From Vitellaria paradoxa (lineage: Eukaryota; Streptophyta; Magnoliopsida; Ericales; Sapotaceae): a stretch of DNA of 64,000 bases. How positions within the stretch are numbered: position 1 is the first letter of the stretch; the number at the start of each line of letters is the position of its first letter. The notes below the pieces were generated by a model that searched no databases, had not been told where the DNA came from, and saw only the letters and a list, made by a program, of their open reading frames with translations. The DNA is taken from positions 22,527,752 through 22,591,751 of the forward strand of contig CM034237.1 in assembly GCA_019916065.1 (NCBI GenBank), in the 5' to 3' direction. Shown here in pieces: positions 12,712 through 25,206 of the stretch. The translations under genes were made by a program, and so were the position numbers.

Positions 12712-15700
12712 AAAAAATTTCGTCCTCAAAATTTTCTACCACAGTCATACACAATTTTCTAAGTAACCACTTGTAGATGGCTCCTCTATATCTTAACTCA
12801 CACCTTTAAGCAAGCTCCTTATCATCCTGAAACTTCTTGCACATATGAAACTTGAAATTCCATTCATTAATCAATATTCAAATCACTTTATCAATTAATC
12901 ATAGCAACTCAAAAACACTCATAACTATACCTTTACTATGCATCGGTAAACTCAGTAATCATTCCAATGGCTCCTCAAGCAATAGCAATCAAATTTTCAT
13001 ATCCTTATCCTTCATCCCTTACTATATGGTTTCCCATAATACTCTATCCAATCACCTTTCCTGCCAACCTCTTTCCTCCATAAAATTGAACTTCTTCTCT
13101 TCCCACACATCCCAACGTTTAGACTTCCTTAAATCTTCATAACATCTCTCATTTAATCAATATTTTCCAGCTAAGAACTAATGATATCCTTAATGTGCTT
13201 ACTTATCCAATTTGCCCTTAACACAGTTTATTCTGTACTAGATTCACCATTTCATCAAAAAGGTCACCTTTCTTCCAAGTTTCTCCTCATGGGTCCAATA
13301 CTTAAGCATGTAACTTCAACACTCAACTCTTTTGTAACCGAAACTGTGGTCCATCAAATCAAACTACATCTCAAACCAAATAGGCAACATCATAGCTATA
13401 CTGAACTTCGGGTCGAAATCAACCTTGAAAATTACTATAAACATCTCTTTTGTAATCAACTTCTTTGTAATCCTTCTTCTCTATTCAAATGTCTCTTCTT
13501 TCCAAGTATTGTTTTCCATTTTAAATTCTCCCTTACTTTATAGACTCACATTACTTTGTTGGCCCACCAAGCTTTTAACCCAAGGTAACTACTTTATTCT
13601 AAATAAGACTAAAATCCATAACATGTAAACGGAACTTGCTCATCAATCTCCAACCCCATCTAACTAAGCTCAATCAATTACGTCTATCCAAAGCCATTAC
13701 CTTCCCTTAGGTCAATACTTCCACATAGATACATACACCTTATAAACCAATTGGCAAGCCAACATTTTAACTGACCATATATTACATCATTACTATAGGC
13801 AATCCAATGTAAACCATAGGCAATCCAACACAGAAACTCCTTAACTCACTGTTTCTTGTCATCCCTGACAGTTCATTCACAAATACTTATCCTCTAATTA
13901 AGACGTCAACAAATGAACAACAAATCAATCACTGAAGAACATTCACATTTTACAATTCATCTGAATAACAATCTAAACACCCCTACCTCATTACCTCATT
14001 GTCCTGGAACTTTCTTTTCAAACTCATCCTCTATTAATAGCATTCAAACCTTAAATCATTCCCTTGAAACATTAATAATTATCCTCAGTACATTCAAACA
14101 TGCCATATAGAGTCATCATTCATAAGACATCATATGTTAAGCTCTCAAGTTCAATTCAACCAAAATACAATTCTTGATTCTAATTGTACTCAACATTTAA
14201 TTCACCCCTTTGTATGAACCCACGTTAATTGTCTCAAGGCCTAACCAATATGATAAGTTTAGTGTAACTGAAGCCGTCAAACATTCTTTAAACTTTCAAA
14301 TATTCAGCAAAATATCTCATTTCCAACTTTCTCTATTGTCCTTTACTTCACAACTGAATTTTCATGTAATCTTCCATCCACCATATGACAATTTCCAACC
14401 AAGCACACAAATCAATCTCCCAAATTTAATAAATCTTTTCCCTTGCATTAACCCTTAACACATATTTTCTCTTTCTCCTTTTAAGCAATTAGCTATTAAT
14501 CTCCTCTAAAATTCCTTCCAAATTTGATGAACATCACCTTATATGTTATCTCACCATACCCCTTAATGCCATCATCACTTACCATAGTCTCAATTGAAAC
14601 AAACTTCTAAACCTTTTTCTTCCCAAAGTTTATTTACTCATAGTACACTTGATCATTCTCAACTCAGTTCACTTATTTATAGCTATATCCCCATAATCAT
14701 ACGCTTTCAAATAAAGATAGTCCCACGATTGGGATCCCGTATCCCTCTTTGCATAACATTGCCAGGGCATATCCTCGATTTCATCATCACTCAAACCCAA
14801 AACCACTTAGCCAAGCAAGTTCCCACAACTAGCACCTTTCTATAGAGTCAAATGCCTTAACACTCAAAAGGTTAATAACAACCACACAAGTTCAAATTTT
14901 CAATTCACATATTACCGCAACACATTACCATAACATATTAGCATTTCAATTCGCACATTACCATAATACATTAGCATTTCAATTCACACATTAGCATAAC
15001 ACATTAGCATATCCTTTCAGACAACCAAATAGGTTCAAATTTTCAATTCATACATGTCCATTTCCTCACTCATTAACATTTCTCAATTTAGGAATTCAAA
15101 TCATAATAGCCACATTTGAGATGCAGTGGATCGAATTTGCCACTCAAGAAATGTAACCAACATTGAACCAAGTTCAATATAATAGCCATCCCAAAGTTAC
15201 AATAGTGCGTTTTACCAACATCAGTGAAATAGCAATGCCATCAAGTTTCAAGTAAACAACATAGAGATGAAAGAATTTTCTTAGTGTGACAACTTTAGCA
15301 CAATTTGGTAACCAAAATTTTAGGTGGCCGAGCCAAAAGATTATCAACATAACAGTTTAGAAAACATTCAACTCAAAGGTATTTTCAACATTTTAGTGTG
15401 CAAGTAGAAATCAAGAATTCAATAAAACATGGATTCAACTACGATCAATTACTCTCAAAATTAAGAATTACTAGGATTTATCCTGCAATATATAAGAAGT
15501 GCAATGAAGTATAATTTTCCTATATCATCCTTGAGTAACTCATCCTTGTGAAACTTATGCCTCTATTACCATTGCCCTCATCCTATTGAGTCTTGACATC
15601 CCAAACATTTGCTAGAAGTTACTTTAGCAATATACAGACTTTTCAACCCCTAACTTATAGCATCGCTCATATCTTCAACCTCACTCAAATAATGTGAGAG

Positions 15701-17308
15701 ATCCTTAAATCAACCTCTTTCCAATATTCCACTCTTTCACTTTACTTCATAGTCAGTTTACCTTACATAATCAAACACTTTCGGCATCCTTATATTCTAA
15801 CATATTCCAAATGGCTCTATTAATTTACTTAATCACAATAAGACTTCAATGCTAAAATATCATAGCTAACATTGAATTAGGTACTGGTAACTCCTCTTCA
15901 TATACTTCCAATCTCCTCAATTGATATTGTCATCTAATCACTAGACATCAAGACATAACTCCATCTTCCCTGTAACCTTTCACAATATTAAAAGCAATCC
16001 CTTCTTCAAGTAAAAAGTATCGTAAAATTTTAACCATCATATATTCTATGCCACACAACATTCTCATTATCATTACCCCACACATTTGTGCTCTACCCAA
16101 ATTCACTTTAATCAATAAGTCCATTAACTAAAAGGTACTTGTGTAAGATAAAGGTGGTACCCCACCAAATCCTCAAAACTTAAGCATCAAACACAGTCTT
16201 GGCTATACTCAATTACTACACTAATCCCTCAAAATCATCCGACCCAATATCACCTATCTCCAAACTTTGTCTCATGCAAACCAATCCAACATTTATTATT
16301 CTTAATGCCTAATGATTCAGTCAAAACATCAATACTCGATAAGCAACATGCTGCCTTAATTACCACCAAATTTGCAAACTTCAAATTTTACTTAAAACCC
16401 AAACTTTTACCATTCCTCTTAACAAGAGTTTCAAATGTCCCCAATGTCCAATACTATATTTTATAGAATCATAGACTCACAACCATTGATTGAATTCCAA
16501 ACCTCCAAGACTTCATTGGTGTCACAAAATATGGCCTAACGGAGAAATAATAGCGACATCTAATGTGGAATCTACAAAAGTCAAGCCAACTCTCCAAGTA
16601 TCACATCTAAAATCAACACCTCACTTACAAGACAACACTTAGACTCCTTTTCACTCAATCTCCTATTGACCATGCAAACACAAAGTTCTTCCCCAATATG
16701 CCTAATATCATTAACTAAAAAGGTTACTTCATCACAAATCTAAACCACCATATCATCAAATAACCGGTTATCACCAACCCATTATAATGATCAATCACTG
16801 CTCATCGAGTTAGTAACACATACATTTTAAGATTTAATTCTCTACTATTGCCATTTCCACTTCAAATTCATTCCATAATCTCACAATTCCCACTAATTAA
16901 AGGTAGCCTCAATAAATCCCAAAATCACAACCTTGACTCTCTAAACCCCTTAGCATTTACAAACTTTCAATCATATCCAAAATCACTTCAAATCATCTTT
17001 CACATTGCCAGGTCTACCATTAAAACATCTTTCAAACGTTAACTCTAGGCTCACACCTCCAATGATTACACCATTTACTCACATATCAACCTTACTTATC
17101 ATTAGCCAAGGATGTTTACCGAATCCTCATTTCTCCAACAATACGATCAAGGTTCTAGTAACACTTAGTTCTAACCATCTACACCATAATCCTTACCACA
17201 AGGTACTAATAAGCCCATCCCATGAAAATGACTAAATGTCAGTTGTATTACATCAACATGCAACATGCAATGCTAGACTCCCACTGTCCCTTAGGTATTC
17301 AGACCCAG
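12712..17308 (-). other. Element B interior, non-coding
   Basis: About 4.6 kb without a credible gene on either strand. The ORFs that occur are short, and I recognise no gag, protease, RT or integrase. The nucleotide sequence is clearly similar to the interior of element D along most of its length and more weakly to A. This fits a family that moves without its own proteins. Confidence 0.75.
14900..15012 (-). repeat. 33-bp minisatellite in element B
   Basis: About three to four copies of a unit containing CATTTCAATTCACACATTA and ACCATAACACATTA, with small changes between copies. The same array lies at the matching place in element D (53367-53482). Confidence 0.75.
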
Positions 17309-17320
17309 GCTCTGATACCA
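17309..17320 (-). other. Element B primer binding site
   Basis: The plus strand reads GCTCTGATACCA, the complement of TGGTATCAGAGC. It lies three bases from the 5' LTR, as expected for initiator methionine tRNA priming. Confidence 0.9.
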
Positions 17321-17323
17321 ACT

Positions 17324-20313
17324 TGTCACGCCCTGAATCTCGTGACCCGAGCGGTAAGTGATAAACGCACACAACATGCATTAACATAACCAACCCATTA
17401 TCATAGAAACACAACGTAAACCAGTGAGCCCAAGACATAGTTAAGATAACATAAATTTAACCTTGCCTATAATCAAGTCACAAACTTCCAACAATTCTCT
17501 CATTAATACATAACTCAGGCCTTAGGGCCCATACAACCAAATCGAACAAGTCCTTGATGTACAATATTACAATTCCAAAAGAAAATTTAAACTAAATAAC
17601 CATGAGCTTAGCTAAGCTTGGTAAGGCTCATGCACACCCTTCTAGTCCAACCCCATTAGTCCATTTGAATGTTATAGCCTGCACCTGCGTAAAAATTCTG
17701 TAGGGATGTGAGCACAGATCCACTTGTGGCCACGATGCCGCAAACAAACATATATGGTATGTATTCCAAACGTACATACTATTCATGGTACACCTAGTTA
17801 TCTCAATATGTTCTAGTGCCACAATAATTTATCAACATAACTACATAACCGACATGGGATATATATATATATATATATTTACACAACAATATCATAAGAA
17901 GGATTAAGTTTCCAATTTATATTTAATCTTTGAAATTCCATACATGTGTTTATATCACATTTCAATTATCTCTTTGATGTTTAAGCATAGCCGACCACAT
18001 AACAAAATTTACAATATTTATCTTTATTCAATAACATCATAAGGTAGCATTCAATTCCAATTATTCCTCATTATTGAATCTCCAACATTACATCTAATCA
18101 CAGTCACTACCACATTATCACAATTTCAACATTCAATCACATATCCACATCCATATTACATTTGTTCATCATTCAATCATGAAATCACATCCACAGTACC
18201 ATCATTTCATTCATCAATCACATAGGCATAACCACACAAATCCTCGAGGGTTGGGTGCATACACATTGTCGTCTTTTATGGGCCAATACCCAACGGAAAC
18301 GATAAACCGACATCGTCCTTTAGGATCGTCGTCCAAGGCCATGATGAGCGAAAACACACACAATGTTGTGGGCTACTAACCCATTGGCATTGACACCAAA
18401 CCCTACGCAGGTTCCGGGTCTTTCAACCCGAGGGTAATCTCATGACCCTTCCTATTTTCGCATCCCACCACGGCCCCCGGCACACAACCAATCATTCATC
18501 TCCTTCAATACTCATCAATCACAATTCACATTCAACACCATCACTTTCCAACACGTGCAACCATATTCCATTTCATCATGTAGCACAACTCATTTCATCT
18601 TTTCATTTTATTTAATCCAAGCATCATTTAATTTCCATCATTTGTTATCAAAAGTTCACTTTTTGGTTCATCCCAGGATTCATCACATATCAATATTGAT
18701 CAACCTTATTAAACATTTAACATTTATCAACATGTACCATTCAACACAAATGTCAATGTTACGATTCATTCCATAGCTCATTACATATAACATTGATCAA
18801 ACCATATTAAGCACTTCATATTTACCAAAAATTATAAACATATGTCTCTTTGTTAAGTTACCTTTCACTTAATCAATCACAAGTTCCTAAACTTCAACGT
18901 TTAGTTTACATCAAGGCATATTCACAAATAGATTTGAATTAAGATTCTTATCTCAAAGTAGGTTTCGAACTTATTTCTTTCAAGGTAGCATTCATTCCCC
19001 TTTTAAAGTTAATCCCATAGGTTTAAGATAGTCAACCCTAATCATTTTGAAAAGCTCATTTCTCTCTTAAAAATCCATGCAACTAATCAAGAAAAAGTTT
19101 CACATAAAAACATGTTACTAAAACTTTCATAAGCCTAAGGTAGGAGGTCAAACTAAGCAAAGTCAGGAAAAATGACTCGGGCTCGGTGGGCGCCCAAGCT
19201 GACACTCAGCCGTGCGCCCAAGGGGCTTGGGCGCCCATGCCTTAATTTCTTGGGTGCCCAAGGGCCTGGGTGCCCGACTGTGTCCCCCCTCGTGCACCCA
19301 CGGCCTGGGCCAAGTTTCGGGTTTCTTGCCCTGTTTTCTGGTTTCATGGTTTTTCACCCTTGGGACCTCAAATTGACCATGTTAATGTAAAAAAATACCT
19401 CAAGTTTCAGGTTTCTAACATCAACACAAAGTTCTTAGACTCCAAACTAAGCCATAAATTTGAGTTTTGATCTACCACAAGTCAAGTTATGGATTAAAAC
19501 ACCACTTTCACTCTCTCAACCTATACATATATATATAGACATGTGTATAACTCCCATTTTCTTCCACATATGAAACCAACACTTAAAGTGGGTTTTCTAA
19601 TGGTAATCTACTCCATGTTACACAACACATATGTAAGAATGAGGCATTAAATCCCTTCCTCAAGTGGTAAGAAGATAGATCAACATGAAGGTGTCTTGAG
19701 CTTCCAAACCCACAAACTTTGATTGGTTTGATCTCCTCTCCCTTTGATCTAAACATCAGACAAATCACCTAGACAGGTTCCTTGAGTGCTTAATTGCATC
19801 CTTGTAAGGTTAATTTGATTTTGGTTAGGGTTAGAGCCACTTACCATATAAACCCTCTTTTAGTTCCCTTTGTTTCTTCTTCATTGCTCTTATCCGGTTT
19901 CTTCTTTTCCAACCCACTTCTCTCTCTTCCTCCTGCATCATATACACTAATATATATATATATATATATAACCAATATTTTAATCCCCAAATAGTGTCTT
20001 CCAGATTCTTCCATCCCCCTAGCCCTAATATAGGTGTATAGGGGTGAGGGGCCGGTTGAAAATTGCAAAGCAACACTTGTTTGTCAAATCCACTGTGCCT
20101 TGGGCGCCCAAGCTCTTTTCAGGTGGGCGCCCAAGGTTCCCCCCATTTTCCAGCACTTGGCTAAAATGTCACTTTTGACTGCATACCCCCATTTCCTTCA
20201 AAGTACTCAACTCTAAACACCATTAATGATCCATACCACTCAATTAACATATATTAACCTCCAAAACACATCAAAACTGTATACTTATACTATACAAAGT
20301 CCAGGGTATTACA
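17324..20313 (-). repeat. Element B 5' LTR
   Basis: It runs from TGTCACGCC to GGTATTACA on the plus strand, 2990 bases, and matches 9731-12698 throughout. It holds the hairpin block at about 18242-18482, GC-rich clusters at 19180-19310 and 20098-20143, a (TA)n run at 19951-19970, a donor-like site (complement of 19839-19844) and an acceptor-like site (complement of 17685-17686). It keeps a 24-base segment between GGGCGCCC-type repeats that the other LTR has lost. Confidence 0.93.
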
Positions 20314-21678
20314 GTATTCAAAGCTTGAGGTATAGATTTCTAGCCTCTAACTAGCATATATGAGATGTATTGAGTTAGAAAATATTGTTATGATTATTTA
20401 AGAATTTGGAGGCATGAATACGTGATTCGAGTGGTGTGATATAAGTGTATACATGTATGCATAGGTTGAAACCAAGATTTTTAATTTGATAGATTGAGTG
20501 AATTAAAACTTGTTTTGATTGACTTTTAGAGTCTTTTAGGTAATAAACAACACAAGAAAATAAGGTTTTTGGTTACACATTATATTTAGCTAAGTTTGGG
20601 ATACAAAACATTGAGTTTCAGATGAAACTAAAATAGAGTAGATCACTGGACAATAGGGGATGCGTCGAGGCCCCTATGAGGGCACTCGAGTTGCTTCATT
20701 CAACCCTAGTTGGGAGGTGAGGGCACTGGGTCCCTCAAGGGGGCGCCTACACCCCTCCAAAAACTTTGAACGTGGGATTTTCTTGTTTAAGTTACCAATT
20801 TCTTGAATATATAAGGTTGCAAACTTGCTAATTTACTCAAGTAAGGTTCATAAGTGTAAAGATTTAGTTATAGAAAAATTTTTTGGGATAGTGCATGAGA
20901 AAACTTGTAAAAAACTAGAGTTTGCCCACAAAGGGGTGCTCTAGTGGTGTAGAGGGGTGTCCTAGCCCTTGATGTGGGTGCCTGGGTCCCCTATAGCGGC
21001 ACCCTCTATTCATGATTTGATTCTCCATATTTGATAACTTATCCTTAATATATGTTTCATGGTGAGTTAAAAAGAGTTGAAAATATGTAAAAAAATGATG
21101 AAATGTTATAATATAGTGATAGCATGTTATTGTAAGGTTGAATTGAATTGAGATTATTATATTAGTTATTATGATGATATAAGGTGTTCCTTGAGTGAAT
21201 AAAAAGATAAAAAGAATATGATAAGGTTATTGGAAAAGGAAAGGGATAATTGACAATGTGAATGATATATGTATGATATGATGATTAGATATTATGAATG
21301 ACGAGAAATTAGTGTTGATTATTTGATCATGAGAAGAATAACTTGATCATGAAGAAAATGATAAGGTAATTGGATTTGGAATATGTTAAAGTTATTGTTG
21401 AAATTGATAATGAAAGTAAAAGGAATTGATGAGATGATATGTTATAGATAAAATGATTAAGGATGATAATGGAAAGAGATAAAAAGATAAAGTGATTGAT
21501 GCTATGATACGGGGATGGAGGGAACCGAAAAATAGAAAGGGTACATAGATTACCCTAGGGTTGAAAGACCCGAAATCAGCGTAAAGATTGGTGTTCATAC
21601 CAGTAGGCTAGTCGCTTACAACATGGGGTGCAATATGGCTTATCGTGGCCCTTAACGATACTGTGTGATGTGGCTAAT
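20314..21678 (+). repeat. Element A 3' LTR, piece 2 of 5
   Basis: It matches 2217-3583 of the 5' LTR. It starts with the target duplication of B and ends with CTAAT (21674-21678), the target duplication of C. C inserted inside the hairpin-rich LTR block. Confidence 0.92.
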
Positions 21679-21945
21679 TGATTACACTCGAAAAGTGTAA
21701 TTACAAACGACACTTTTGCACACTCATTTACATGTTTTACTACGTTTTCCTCATGATTTATCACTATTTTATCACTTACGTAAACCATTTTGTCAATCGC
21801 AGGGAAAATGGTGAATTCAACGAAGAAGACAGTGATTTTGACAACTCCAAGGAGGAAGGAAACAAAGGAGAACAAAGCGTGTCAACAATGGTTCAAGCTT
21901 CCCCAAGAGTTAGGCTTAGATGGAGGAGCAAACATTGAAGAAACC

Positions 21946-22140
21946 TATACACTGTGGTCCAGACCCCCTCCTTGATGGTCCCGACCACAGAAAGCTGGAG
22001 CTGTTGAAGAGGATTTCATATACACTGTGGTCCGGACCCCCTTGCTTGATGGTCCCGACCACAGAAGCTTGCCTTCCAGCTGATTGAATAAAACATACAC
22101 TGTGGTCCGGACCCCCTGAGGGACGGTCCGGACCCCCTTA
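21946..22140 (+). repeat. Three tandem GGTCCGGACC hairpin repeats in the C LTR
   Basis: Units start at 21946, 22019 and 22094, spaced 73-75 bases. Each holds ACTGTGGTCCGGACCCCC (first copy with one G to A change). In the first two units the CTGTGGTC arm can pair with GACCACAG, giving a stem of about 14 base pairs with one mismatch. They lie 50-240 bases upstream of the TATA-like run, an enhancer-like position. The 3' LTR copy is at 33802-33995. Confidence 0.85.
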
Positions 22141-22189
22141 TACGGAATTGTTGCTCCGCGTTTTGAATGATTAGGGTTTTGTGTTTGCT

Positions 22190-22198
22190 TATATATAT
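22190..22198 (+). promoter_or_regulatory. TATA-like box in the C 5' LTR
   Basis: TATATATAT lies after the hairpin repeats and before a CT-rich stretch that resembles a plant 5' untranslated leader. It is the best core promoter candidate in this LTR. The 3' LTR has the same run at 34046-34054. Confidence 0.5.
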
Positions 22199-23589
22199 GA
22201 CATTGTGTAGCCGAATGAAGGGGGGCTGCTGCATGTTGTTTTTCTTCCTCTTCTCCTACTTCTCTTAGGTTTAAGTTTAGTTTTAGTTATTTATTTATTT
22301 GAAGAGTTTGAAGATTTTTAATTATTCGTGAATGTTTCTCTACGTACTCCAAGTTTTTAAGACGATTGTCATTGCGATTGCTACTCAAGTTCTTATTTCA
22401 AAGTTCGTTTTCAAGTAAGTTAATATTTCATTCTTGCTCTTCATTAGTTTTTGAATGTTTGTGGATGATTTTTATGATTAATGCCATTAGTTTGTTTAAT
22501 CTTTGGATGCTTTAAAAATATTAGGGTTTCGTTTAGAGTTTGATACGAATGCTGTACGTTTTGATCTTAAGGTTTAACTTTAATTAATCTAGTATTTCGT
22601 TTTGGTTCATTATTATTAATTGAATGTTCATAGGTAAGTTTTACATTCATTAGGACTGTTTTAATTACGTTTTTGAAGCTTTAACAGTTATGTCTTCATC
22701 TAAGCTTGTTAAGTTGTTTCAAAGCATGCTAGGGTAAAAACCTTTGTCCTTGATTCACTGAATCAATGAAGGGTAATTTGTTATGAACTGAGGGATGTAC
22801 GTAGATCCTTCACATGGGTTTCAAAAGCCTATGTGAAGTGATCTTCTATTTTCAAACTTGATTTGTTGTTTGGAAAACCTTTGAAAACAAGAGTGTTTGT
22901 TCATATTCTCTGTAATCACTGATAAACACTCTTGATTATAATTTTCTTGATAATTTTTAAACAATTTTAATCTAGATTTGAACTCGAGTATTTTTATCAT
23001 AAAATCTTTCCAGTTTTATCTTCCATAATGAAACGTGAATTTAAAACTGTGTATCGAGGAATTTTGGAATGTATTGAAAATCTTTCCCAATCCATAGATC
23101 CTTTGACGTGAACTATGGATTGTATTTAAAATCATCCCTTGGTGAAATAACAGATTACTTGGAATTGTGAAGGTTGAATCAAGAACCCTTTTCTATTAGA
23201 ATTTCAATTTGATAAAATCACTGTTTTAAATTTCTTATAAATCTTGTTTGCAATTAGATTAGATTATTCTTTAAATTTAAGTTTAGTAATTTTAATTTGC
23301 TGAGTTATTTAAATTAGTTCGAATTTTATTTAAGTTGAAACATTCCTTTAATTAGTAATTACTTTGTTTTTAGTTTAATTTCTCAAATTTCAACTCTATC
23401 AAATCTAATTTAAGTTAATTGCAACTTTAATTCTAATTCAATCCTACAATTCATATTTGAACTTAGAAACTGAAACACATAGGCTTCCCTGTGGATTCGA
23501 CCTCGGACTCACCGAGATTAAAACTACACCGCACACCCTTGCACTTGGGGGTTAATTAGCACTGCACTATTTATAAGCGGTCAAGTTTT

Positions 23590-23607
23590 TGGCGCCGTTG
23601 CCGGGGA
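23590..23607 (+). other. Element C primer binding site (tRNA-Asp type)
   Basis: TGGCGCCGTTGCCGGGGA lies six bases after the LTR. This sequence is the usual primer site of Athila and related elements, matching the 3' end of aspartate tRNA. Element F carries the same 18 bases on the minus strand. Confidence 0.92.
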
Positions 23608-23739
23608 ACGCCAATTTTAGTTTTTAGGTTCTTAGAATCTTTAGGATAAAAAAAAAAAAGAAAAAAAAATTTTAAAACTTAAAAATTTGAAAGTTGATCT
23701 CTCTTAGTTAAATTTTTCTTAGAAAGATTCGCTTGGCTT

Positions 23740-25125
23740 ATGCACGGTTGGATTAGAGGGGAAGACGGTAGATTGTTACGCCCTGAATCATTAGCTGTTC
23801 CTTTAGAATTAGAGTCCTCTTTAGGAGAAACTCAAACTCCTAGAATTCCTACTCTACCATTAGAAATGGCTGCTGAAGATCAAGCTGTCGCAGCAAGACA
23901 ATCCTTGAGAGATATCTTGCAGCAGAATAGGCATACTCCTGAATCCTGCATAGTTTGGCCTGTAAACCAAACTTTTCACTTTAAACCAGGGATGATCCAA
24001 TTGTTACCTACTTTCCATGGGATGGATTCTGAGAATCCATATGACCACTTAACTCGCTTTAGGAACATTTGTGTCACTATAAAGGATCAAGGATGCCAAA
24101 TAGAGCTTGTATTTCTTAAGTTATTCCCATTTTCATTGCAAGATAAGGCTGCTAGATGGTTTGAATTCCTACCATCTAATTCCATTCGCACCTGGGATGA
24201 AATGCAAGCCAAATTCTTAAAGAAATTTTTCCCACCTAATAGAACTGATGCAATTCAGCATCAGATTCTGAACTTCGCTTCACAACATGGTGAGACATTC
24301 TACCAAAGTTGGGAGAGGTTTAAAACTCTCTTACATTCCTGTCCTCACCATGGATTTGAAGTCTGGCGTCTAGCGAGCATCTTCTACGGAGCCCTGACAC
24401 CACAATTGAAACAATTTGTGGAAACAATGTGCAATGGGCAGTTTTACGATAAAACCCCTGAAGAAGCTTATGAATATTTTGAATTCTTAGCTGAAAATGC
24501 ACAAACTTGGGATACCACGGGACCTCAGAATACTCAGAATATTAATGGTACTCCTATTCGAGGTTTGCATCACTTAAGTGAAACCAATGATCTTAAGGCA
24601 AAACTAGCAACTCTGACCCGAGAAATAGAGACCCTTAAGATTAAAAAGGACACACCTATAGTTAAAGAACCCATAGCAAATGTCTATTGCGTAGCTTATG
24701 ATAGCCAATCTCATAGAACGGATGATTATCCTAGTATGCCCATGTGTAGAGAAGTCGTGCAAAATCAGCTATCTAGTGAACTTCCTATCCATGCAATAAA
24801 CCAATACCGACCTCCATATCGTGGACAGAATTTGGGAGGAAATCCCTATTCTGAAACATATAATCCGGGTGTGAGGAACCATCCAAATTTTAGTTGGAGA
24901 AATGATGGAGCAGCTCAAATGCCACAATCTTATCACCCTCCACCTCCTCCAAATCCTCAGGTTTCAGTCACTAATCCAGGATTGCCTCAGAATGTGGGAC
25001 CCTCTCATACTCCATATATTCCCCCAAATAAGAGGTCCACAGAAGAAACACTTCAACAATTCATGAACACACAATCCACACTTTGGGCTCAAAATAATAG
25101 AACTTTGGACGACATTAGGGGATAG
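23740..25125 (+). pseudogene. gag: Athila-type Gag, ended by a stop codon
   Basis: 461 codons. Gag forms the particle in which reverse transcription takes place. The retrotransposon Gag core covers about residues 85-250, with LLPTFHGMDSENPYDHLTRF, the FPFSLQDKAARWF helix, the FLKKFFPP stretch and the EEAYEYFEFLAENAQ end. Near residue 318 a zinc-knuckle-like segment keeps Cys and His but has Tyr at two cysteine positions (CVAYDSQSHRTDDYPS), so nucleic-acid binding may be impaired. The C-terminal part is Pro/Asn/Gln-rich. The TAG at 25123-25125 is in the same frame as the following pol. I therefore read it as a nonsense change inside a gag-pol polyprotein rather than a natural Gag end, although a readthrough design cannot be excluded. 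Confidence 0.88.
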
Positions 25126-25206
25126 TTGACTCTTTTAACCCAAACGTTGACTACACAACCTAAAGGTCAATTCCCTGCTCAACCACGTCCAAATCCAATT
25201 GCCTAA

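Larger units (their letters stand above)
9731..20313 (-). mobile_element. Element B: non-autonomous LTR retrotransposon
   Basis: A 10.6 kb minus-strand element inserted in the 3' LTR of A. Flanking GTGTT (9726-9730) and GTATT (20314-20318) form a 5-base target duplication with one change. Its LTRs are 2968 and 2990 bases and it has a primer site and a polypurine tract. Its LTRs and interior match element D, so B and D belong to one family. The interior has no intact coding. The LTRs differ by several percent by eye, including a 24-base deletion in the left copy. Confidence 0.93.
21679..23583 (+). repeat. Element C 5' LTR
   Basis: It runs from TGATTACAC to GCGGTCA. It starts with a stem-loop (TTACACT paired with AGTGTAA), carries three hairpin repeats at 21946-22140, a TATA-like run at 22190-22198 and a possible splice donor GTAAGT at 22415-22420. 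The last 110 bases are conserved in the LTR of element F. Confidence 0.95.

Noticed and set aside
13181..13543. 120-codon ORF on the plus strand in B
   Set aside because: It is antisense to the element in AT-rich sequence, has no domain, and the corresponding stretch of D is not open over the same length.
14900..15012. Short regular repeats considered as a CRISPR-like array
   Set aside because: The units are directly tandem with no unique spacers, and lie in a plant retrotransposon.
17324..20313. Two near-identical 3 kb blocks in B seen first as a possible segmental duplication
   Set aside because: Primer site, polypurine tract and target duplication show that they are the LTRs of one element.
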